Positions 7,701 to 10,143 of a stretch of DNA of 10,143 nucleotides are shown in pieces. Source of the stretch: Phoronis ovalis (Eukaryota; Phoronida; Phoronidae). The notes beneath the pieces were generated by a model. It searched no databases. It saw only the letters and a program-made list of their open reading frames with translations, and had not been told where the DNA came from. Made by a program: the position numbers and the translations under genes. Within the stretch, counting starts at the first letter, position 1; each line of letters starts with the position of its first letter. The stretch spans positions 1 through 10,143 of the forward strand of contig JAOXYB010067323.1 in assembly GCA_028565635.1 (NCBI GenBank), written 5' to 3'.

Positions 7701-9031
7701 AATTTCAACAGTTTCTGAAAAAACCCTAGTAAATACCATGCAACCATCGACTGTTAATGAGCTACCAAGCACATCAGTACACACAACATTATCTTCCAGT
7801 CTAAGTCAAAATACAAACAATGCGCACACCGTTATAAGCCACACAAATACCACAACAACTACTAACAAATTTGTCACCAAAGGAGAAGTAAATTCCAACA
7901 ATAATTCTGATGAGTTTGATGTTATTAGAGACTACTGGTACATCATTGCTATCGTAGGAGGAGTTTTGTTGCTGGTGTTTGTTGTTATACTAAGGGTAAT
8001 ATTAAAAAAAAAGTAAGTTAACTAAGTTGCACTGCCTCGTTCTTGTAATTGGCCATTTTGGATACATTTGTTTGTGTTAGCAAGCCAATCAATTATAACA
8101 AGGATTATTGCAATACACATTACTTTCATTTTTAAGGAAATTCAGCTTTTTCGTCAACAAAAAGTCGAAAGAGAAGACGGGTTGCCAGAATTACAATATG
8201 TTTCCAACAGCAGGATCACAGGCAAAATGTCAGCATAGTAGAATGGAAAACGGGTGATTTTTTGTTATCTTATAAAAAATAGCAGCAACTTTAAACAAAC
8301 AAAATTGTGCATGTGTGGTTGCTTAAACGAAATTACAGTCTTATTACGGCGTATCAAACAATTCGTAAAGTATTGTATCATATATTTTTAATGAAGCTCG
8401 CTGTCATTATAGAGTAACAGAATATATGAATATCGAATATATATAACCAACGAAAAAGTTATTCTGTTCTAAAACATTGACACTTTTTATTACTATTTCA
8501 GAGCAGACACTCCCAATTCAACAGCCAGTAATTCCTCTAAAAGCTTATCACTCACTCAGTGATCAAACTCGTCAAGTATTTCTTTGAGAAAGCCTAAGGT
8601 GAAATATTATTTATTGCGACTTTGTTTGTCAAAATTGTGCAGAACTTTATCGTATTTGCTATATAGTGTTGATACCTTAACAGACAAGCCCATGTTTAGA
8701 AAACGTATCAAATAAACAAATGACATTAAATCATCTTTATTAATTTGTACACTCAAAACTGAATGACGCGAATAATGTATTAATATTGGACTATATATGA
8801 TATGGAACAAACAAACGTCTGTAGTAGGACTCACTAGCTCCGATAATTAATTTTTATTCTACCTTTCTGATAGTCAGCGATATATTTCAGCTTGATTCTA
8901 TGGATCAGATTGTTGCATCTTCTACCCCTGGACATGTTCCTGTCATATTCCAAAGTTCAGTGTCAGTTCCTGATCATGACGATAACCGAAATCCCTTGTA
9001 TATGAACATAAGTTCAACCAGAACGTTTTGA
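1532..9031 (+). CDS. VWDE-like transmembrane protein, multi-exon gene, 5' partial
   Basis: This is the gene-level entry; exons are listed separately. In order the product has the end of a VWD domain, a basic linker, a Cys module, one EGF-like domain, a second Cys module, four 37-residue Cys repeats, a Ser/Thr-rich stalk, one transmembrane helix and a cytoplasmic tail. The order VWD, Cys linker, EGF, GLCD/RPC segment matches VWDE-family proteins as I know them; a membrane anchor after tandem Cys repeats fits an invertebrate member. It probably sits at the cell surface with its N-terminal part outside. Splice phases agree at every junction from the exon at about 3449 through the transmembrane exon (0, 1, 0, 0, 0, 0, 0, 1), which supports the model strongly. 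Weak points are the link between 2141 and 3449 (phase 0 against phase 2) and the tail frame after 8012. The signal peptide and first half of VWD are not in view. No specific ligand or function can be read from the sequence. Confidence 0.8.
1844..2141 (+). CDS. Exon B: end of VWD, Cys linker and RKKR site
   Basis: The acceptor TTTTGTTTTAG ends at 1843. The two bases AG left by the previous exon plus G1844 make Arg, giving the join SSW-R-VPSEESLYNG. The exon continues with YCNC, an acidic and proline-containing stretch, two more Cys (ECSLSHDVELC) and a helical Glu-rich segment ending EKCQRKKRSTS. RKKR (2052-2063) matches the furin consensus R-X-K/R-R. It is followed by a very acidic tract (DYVDDNDDVIYEFIYDEN). 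The donor A|GTAAGT at 2142 is a perfect consensus and leaves phase 0. Reading through the donor stays open to a stop at 2244-2246, but that extension is hydrophobic and intron-like, so I take the splice. Confidence 0.85.
2399..2440. repeat. Left arm of 42-bp imperfect inverted repeat
   Basis: This arm is the reverse complement of 2594-2635 with six mismatches by hand alignment, including an exact core of 14 bases (AAGGACTGACATG and neighbour). The spacer is about 153 bases. The right arm runs into the retrotransposon coding remnant, so the left arm looks like an inverted copy of the same element sequence. Confidence 0.8.
2594..2635. repeat. Right arm of 42-bp imperfect inverted repeat
   Basis: This arm pairs with 2399-2440. 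Its outer end joins directly to the minus-strand RNase H remnant that starts near 2640. The two arms with their spacer could be an inverted duplication of the element's end, the internal complementary region of a DIRS element, or a small independent element. Confidence 0.8.
2619..3105 (-). pseudogene. DIRS-type (YR) retrotransposon RT/RNase H remnant
   Basis: On the minus strand, about 3105 down to 2880 reads as the end of a reverse transcriptase: IAHVIGKTVSSLPEAEYC, then LLYRNIERDE, a KNGGNYDGQLCLSD segment and a FSWRIDN segment. This order is the connection region typical of DIRS elements. After a frameshift near 2875-2885 the next frame gives RNase H motifs: QTDSSNSGWGI, SLHINVRELYLVF and LDNMTAVAYINNMGG. 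The last two are hallmark RNase H signatures of DIRS-like elements. A second frame change occurs at the G7 run (C7 on the + strand, 2652-2658), after which GGTKSV appears in the other frame. No tyrosine recombinase, gag-like ORF or complete RT was seen, so this is a short, dead fragment inside the host intron. Confidence 0.85.
3449..3587 (+). CDS. Exon C: Cys-containing helical module
   Basis: The reading frame is fixed by the downstream donor CGT|GTAAGT at 3588 (phase 0) and an upstream in-frame stop at 3399-3401, so the acceptor must lie between. The likeliest is the pyrimidine-rich TCTTGTCTATACGTACAACAG ending at 3448; AG at 3451 or 3457 would keep the same phase 2. The peptide includes SGKNLGLKTCEAYINKSS, then FECVEFVP and an ENCVQDIR ending. 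This pattern of a Cys-bearing helix, an N-glycosylation site, and C-x-x-D-I/L at the end corresponds to the segment that follows VWD in VWDE-family proteins. The start is the uncertain part, because exon B leaves phase 0. Confidence 0.75.
3588..3942 (+). other. Intron, no further feature seen
   Basis: This AT-rich intron has a long T-rich start and the acceptor TGATATACGTAG at its end. An open frame of about 63 codons inside it has no recognisable domain and begins with no supported start. Confidence 0.7.
3943..4144 (+). CDS. Exon D: Cys linker and first half of EGF-like domain
   Basis: The acceptor ACGTAG ends at 3942 and the donor AATA|GTAAGT starts at 4145. Phase is 0 in and 1 out. The peptide starts LSNGSTEWSITHLESV, continuing the previous DIR in the way family members do. 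It then has a Cys-bearing helix (KSACNLEIQKNVSLW), a hydrophobic linker and the start of an EGF-like domain: SSCPNECSFSGDCVN. Asn-linked glycosylation sequons are present (NGS, NVS, NTT). The EGF domain is completed by the next exon. Confidence 0.88.
4145..4557 (+). other. Intron splitting the EGF-like domain
   Basis: This is a phase 1 intron. Its acceptor is AATTTTACTGTAG. It is AT-rich with no other feature that I can support. Confidence 0.75.
4558..4745 (+). CDS. Exon E: second half of EGF-like domain and GLCD/RPC segment
   Basis: A4144 plus GT at 4558-4559 makes Ser, giving the join CVN-S-TCLCKDGLLGDDCS. This completes an EGF-like domain of the C-x-C-x8-C type. The exon goes on with PPELYSIPKQGLCDLSLRPC, a family hallmark in which a Gly-Leu-Cys-Asp and Arg-Pro-Cys pair follows the EGF domain in VWDE proteins. 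It ends VKGQFF...TTCRLREFT at the donor ACG|GTGGGT (4746), phase 0. Splice phase and domain continuity make this one of the firmest exons. A minus-strand open frame over nearly the same bases is a shadow. Confidence 0.9.
4746..4994 (+). other. Intron, phase 0
   Basis: The donor is GTGGGT and the acceptor is CATTCTAG. The intron is AT-rich with no other feature. Confidence 0.75.
4995..5255 (+). CDS. Exon F: Cys module with six-arginine cleavage site
   Basis: The acceptor CATTCTAG ends at 4994 and the donor AAG|GTAACA begins at 5256; 261 bases, 87 codons, phase 0 at both ends. The peptide has VDFVPAQFQYLGEIFCPLPE, then the basic tract RFRRRRRRAVKN (six Arg codons at 5094-5111), then a beta-rich part: GYFVSTSYDNEHFSNELTI, AYNAVCEVCN and ECFHK. 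The F-SNE-I-AY-C-C-C pattern matches the VWDE segment after the GLCD region. The polybasic run fits proprotein convertase cleavage, inferred from the motif alone. Confidence 0.9.
5256..5559 (+). other. Intron, phase 0, open in the exon frame
   Basis: The frame of the next exon happens to stay open backwards through most of this intron (from 5266), but the encoded stretch is Phe/Tyr/Leu-rich and unlike the surrounding protein. A clear TTTCGCAG acceptor sits at 5559, so I treat it as intron. Confidence 0.75.
5560..5670 (+). CDS. Exon G: Cys repeat 1
   Basis: The exon is exactly 111 bases (37 codons), phase 0 at both ends, with acceptor ATTTCGCAG and donor ATG|GTATAA. Cys are at repeat positions 4, 10, 22 and 25 (C-x5-C-x11-C-x2-C), in the contexts SCRIDGLCYASG and NNCQVCDP, with Trp at 34 and an N-linked sequon NIT. 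The CxxDGxCY...NPxxxCxxC pattern is one I associate with Cys repeats near the end of VWDE-type and related extracellular proteins. It is the best preserved of four copies. Confidence 0.92.
5671..6373 (+). other. Intron, 703 bases, no exon seen
   Basis: I looked for a further 37-residue Cys repeat and found none. An open frame at 6141-6389 overlaps the next exon in a different frame and contains a CTDACTNNHYGC stretch that weakly recalls EGF spacing, but without splice support. The stretch from about 5870 to 6110 (starting TTAAAGGGCGAGCTACACACC) is more GC-varied than its neighbours and may be repeat-derived. Confidence 0.6.
6374..6484 (+). CDS. Exon H: Cys repeat 2
   Basis: Again 111 bases, phase 0 at both ends, with acceptor TATCTTTACAG and donor AAG|GTAAAA. 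The peptide DNSCLIEDYCFSNF...SPCFECN...STWTQK keeps Cys at positions 4, 10, 22 and 25 and Trp at 34, exactly as in repeat 1. Asn-linked sequons NVS and NST lie near the end. The exon is out of frame with the longer open frame that ends at 6389, which is therefore a shadow. Confidence 0.92.
6735..6845 (+). CDS. Exon I: Cys repeat 3
   Basis: The exon is 111 bases, phase 0 at both ends, with acceptor TTATATTTAG and donor CCG|GTAAGG. The peptide QGTCFIDWVCYDEGD...MKCEACQSNISHTSW keeps the four Cys and the Trp at the same positions as repeats 1 and 2 and has an NIS sequon. It is too short to stand out as an open frame alone; identification rests on the repeat pattern, the exact length and the splice sites. 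Confidence 0.92.
6846..7351 (+). other. Intron with hairpin-forming repeat
   Basis: This is a phase 0 intron of 506 bases. It contains the direct and inverted repeats listed at 6904-7098. The last 120 bases are open in the next exon's frame but show no protein pattern, and the acceptor TGTTTTTGCAG is strong. Confidence 0.75.
6904..7098. repeat. Nested direct and inverted repeat in intron
   Basis: An 18-base direct repeat (TTGATAACCCAAGAATAT) lies at 6904-6921 and 7044-7061. A roughly 35-base inverted repeat has arms at 6934-6968 and 7063-7098, nearly perfect over CGAATTATTAGT with a few mismatches elsewhere. The arms could form a long hairpin with a loop of about 94 bases. It looks like a small non-autonomous element or a rearranged duplication; no transposase is present. 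Confidence 0.75.
7352..7460 (+). CDS. Exon J: Cys repeat 4
   Basis: The acceptor TTTTTGCAG ends at 7351 and the donor GCTG|GTTAGT starts at 7461. The exon is 109 bases with one base carried over (phase 1), so the repeat is still 37 residues including the split codon. The peptide ASYCKINGICYNSSYRDPADYCMTCKPEQ keeps Cys at 4, 10, 22 and 25, but the Trp at 34 is replaced by Leu. The change of exit phase marks the end of the symmetric exon array and the passage to the stalk exon. Confidence 0.92.
7619..8012 (+). CDS. Exon K: Ser/Thr-rich stalk and transmembrane helix
   Basis: The acceptor TTAATTTTAG ends at 7618; G7460 plus AT makes Asp, then ESCLRTT. About 95 residues are rich in Ser, Thr and Asn, including a TNTTTTTNK run, as expected for an O-glycosylated mucin-like stalk. 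An acidic SDEFDVIRDYW segment precedes one helix, YIIAIVGGVLLLVFVVIL (7939-7992), followed by Arg and Lys, giving a type I orientation by the positive-inside rule. The best donor is AA|GTAAGT at 8013 (phase 2). A second plausible donor, AGG|GTAATA at 7996 (phase 0), would drop five codons and shift the tail frame. A run of nine A (8004-8012) lies just before the donor. Confidence 0.9.
8137..8253 (+). CDS. Exon L: cytoplasmic tail exon, frame uncertain
   Basis: The acceptor TTTCATTTTTAAG ends at 8136 and the donor ACGG|GTGATT at 8254 is weak. From the main donor (phase 2) the exon reads KFSFFVNKKSKEKTGCQN and stays open to 8253, leaving phase 2. From the alternative donor at 7996 (phase 0) it reads EIQLFRQQKVEREDG and stops at TAG 8236-8238. 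The third frame is also open and gives a very basic KSRKRRRVAR stretch; it is the only frame that connects properly to the 8891 exon. All three readings look like a juxtamembrane tail, so I cannot choose by composition alone. Confidence 0.6.
8502..8575 (+). CDS. Exon M: cytoplasmic tail exon, two possible readings
   Basis: The acceptor TTACTATTTCAG ends at 8501. In the frame that follows from the main transmembrane donor, the exon reads GADTPNSTASNSSKSLSLTQ-stop with TGA at 8560-8562, and an AATAAA lies 150 bases further on (8711). In the next frame it reads QTLPIQQPVIPLKAYHSLSD and stays open to a possible donor CAA|GTATTT at 8576, which joins in phase 0 to the exon at 8891. Coordinates given are for the second reading; the first ends at 8562. 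Confidence 0.55.
8711..8716 (+). promoter_or_regulatory. Possible polyadenylation signal AATAAA
   Basis: A canonical hexamer lies 149 bases after the TGA at 8560-8562. It would suit a transcript ending with the shorter tail. AT-rich DNA yields this hexamer often, so the call is weak. Confidence 0.35.
8891..9031 (+). CDS. Exon N: candidate terminal tail exon with NPLYMNI motif
   Basis: The acceptor GATATATTTCAG ends at 8890. Read in phase 0 the exon gives 46 codons to TGA at 9029-9031. The peptide starts LDSMDQIVASSTPGHVPVIF and includes DNRNPLYMNISS. NPLY fits the NPxY signal for PTB binding or endocytosis, and YMNI fits the YxN pattern bound by Grb2-type SH2 domains; both are motif inferences. 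The composition and motif look like a real cytoplasmic tail. The weak point is the connection: only one of the frames open through 8137-8575 leads into it, and that frame does not follow from the transmembrane exon as sequenced. No AATAAA follows closely; AATATA at 9178 is a possible variant. Confidence 0.55.
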   Translation, partial: LDSMDQIVASSTPGHVPVIFQSSVSVPDHDDNRNPLYMNISSTRTF

Positions 9032-9289
9032 TGTGAGAAACGGCGAATTTTACTGAATTGCTGATGCAAGAAGACGATTCCTGGGATTTTACGCTGACAT
9101 TTCTTTTACGAAATAGTTAGACCATAATTGTTTCCTACATAATGCTTAATTATGTAACATAAATATTTGGATTTGAAAATATAAAACGATTTACAACACT
9201 TGTATTACTCTAGATATGTTTTTGTGCACTCTGTAAACATTGATTTCAACAAAACATAGTAGGTCGTAGTTTATTCTTAGTATGTCTCG

Positions 9290-9620
9290 AAGCTTAATCA
9301 GGGTTGCTCCTATAAGGAGCAAGCGCCTATTGGTTTTGTATGATTTCTTTCTCCTTTTTCTTCTTTTTCTTCTGTTTCTTATTTTCTTTTTTTTTTCTTC
9401 CAATTTTCAGCAGCTATATCTCGCAGACGATTACAGCTAGGAACTTGATACTTGATGTGTGACATCCCTTGGGTAGGCTATTGTTGACCTTGAGGTCAAA
9501 AGGTCATTTGGAGATCAAAGTTCAAATTTTCAAAAAATTTCAAAATGTTCTACAATCATTGTATTGACTTACAACGAAGTATTTTAGATGATTTTTTAAA
9601 GAATATTTCGGTACTAAAAG
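9290..9620. repeat. Probable dispersed repeat with hairpin and pyrimidine tract
   Basis: The segment opens with a perfect 8-base stem (TTGCTCCT 9304-9311 with AGGAGCAA 9315-9322). A pyrimidine tract of CTTT-type units follows (about 9346-9402), then a more GC-balanced block (AGCAGCTATATCTCGCAGACG) and a cluster of AGGTCA-like hexamers. Base composition contrasts with the flanks. It resembles non-coding repeats I associate with bivalve genomes, but that is an impression from memory, not a match. Confidence 0.4.
9485..9524. promoter_or_regulatory. Cluster of AGGTCA-like half-sites
   Basis: TGACCT (9485-9490), AGGTCA (9493-9498), AGGTCA (9501-9506), AGATCA (9512-9517) and AGTTCA (9519-9524) form an everted pair with spacing 2, a direct repeat with spacing 2 and a direct repeat with spacing 1. 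These are nuclear-receptor half-site arrangements. It lies in a probable repeat, so regulatory use is speculative. Confidence 0.3.
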
Positions 9621-10143
9621 GTTTTATTATTATGTTTTGACTATTGTTAAACCCAGATGTTAGTTGAGAAGTCACAGAACACTAACGGACGGATTTATTT
9701 AGACTGTCTCAATAGTATATATCACATTTATAATTACTGCTGATGTTCCTTTCGCTTTGCTGTAAAAAGTGCCTTAATTAACATACAATCCTGTTCATTA
9801 CGTCTGCTACTGGGTAAAGTGCGTGTAGAGTAATATATAGTATACATGTACAATGTATAGTGTATACAGATATTTAATGACAATTTATGAAGCTGATTAT
9901 AAGCCATATAAACTAAGTGAAAATAGTGCGCACTATTATAGCAGTACTATATGACACGCTATGTCAAAAAAGACTTAATTAACTATATACATAATACACA
10001 AAACATAATTGACAAAGTGAACCACTGGATCCGCCTTGTGGGGTAAAGTAGCTCAAAGGTATAACCTCACGATCATGTTAATTAAAGGTAACTGTTATGC
10101 AATAGAGATGTTGAAACAAAGGGTAGATTTAGCACATGGTAAT

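Larger units (their letters stand above)
9032..10143. other. Downstream non-coding region
   Basis: No coding pattern was seen. It includes the dispersed-repeat candidate at about 9290-9620 and a TATAC/GTATAC-rich, partly palindromic stretch near 9835-9870. The remainder (9700-10143) is plain AT-rich sequence. Confidence 0.5.

Noticed and set aside
8607-8834. 75-codon minus-strand frame in the tail region
   Set aside because: AT-rich, with no recognisable motif and no start or splice support.
9191-9403. Minus-strand frame rich in Lys and Arg
   Set aside because: The basic stretch is only the complement of the pyrimidine tract.

Overview
The window is AT-rich eukaryotic genomic DNA. It has multi-exon gene structure with GT..AG introns, a degraded tyrosine-recombinase (DIRS-type) retrotransposon and several intronic repeats. 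The gene content and base composition fit an invertebrate animal, most likely a mollusc such as a bivalve. The species is an inference from overall look, not from any diagnostic marker.

One gene on the + strand dominates, from about 1532 to at least 8562 and perhaps 9031. I rebuilt its exons by eye from splice signals, reading phase and protein pattern. It encodes a type I membrane protein related to VWDE (von Willebrand factor D and EGF domain-containing protein). In order it shows: the C-terminal part of a VWD domain (1532-1725, continuing into 1844-2141); a linker with a furin-like RKKR site; a Cys-containing module (about 3449-3587 and 3943-4144); an EGF-like domain split between two exons (3943-4144 and 4558-4745); a second Cys module and a six-arginine site (4995-5255); four tandem 37-residue Cys repeats, one per exon (5560-5670, 6374-6484, 6735-6845, 7352-7460); a Ser/Thr-rich stalk with one transmembrane helix (7619-8012); and a cytoplasmic tail over two or three exons (8137-8253, 8502 onward, 8891-9031). 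The 5' part (signal peptide and start of VWD) lies upstream of the window or was not recognised.

Two places in the gene do not join cleanly. Between 2141 and 3449 the reading phase does not match and a short conserved stretch seems missing; this intron carries the retrotransposon fragment. After the transmembrane helix, several frames stay open and the best terminal exon does not connect in frame, with a nine-A run at the join.

Regions: 1-1531 has no gene I can support, only a weak minus-strand start-codon candidate. 2142-3448 is an intron with an inverted repeat and the minus-strand DIRS RNase H/RT remnant. 3588-8890 alternates exons with AT-rich introns, one holding a hairpin-forming repeat (6904-7098). 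9032-10143 is non-coding and includes a probable dispersed repeat with a pyrimidine tract and clustered AGGTCA-like half-sites.
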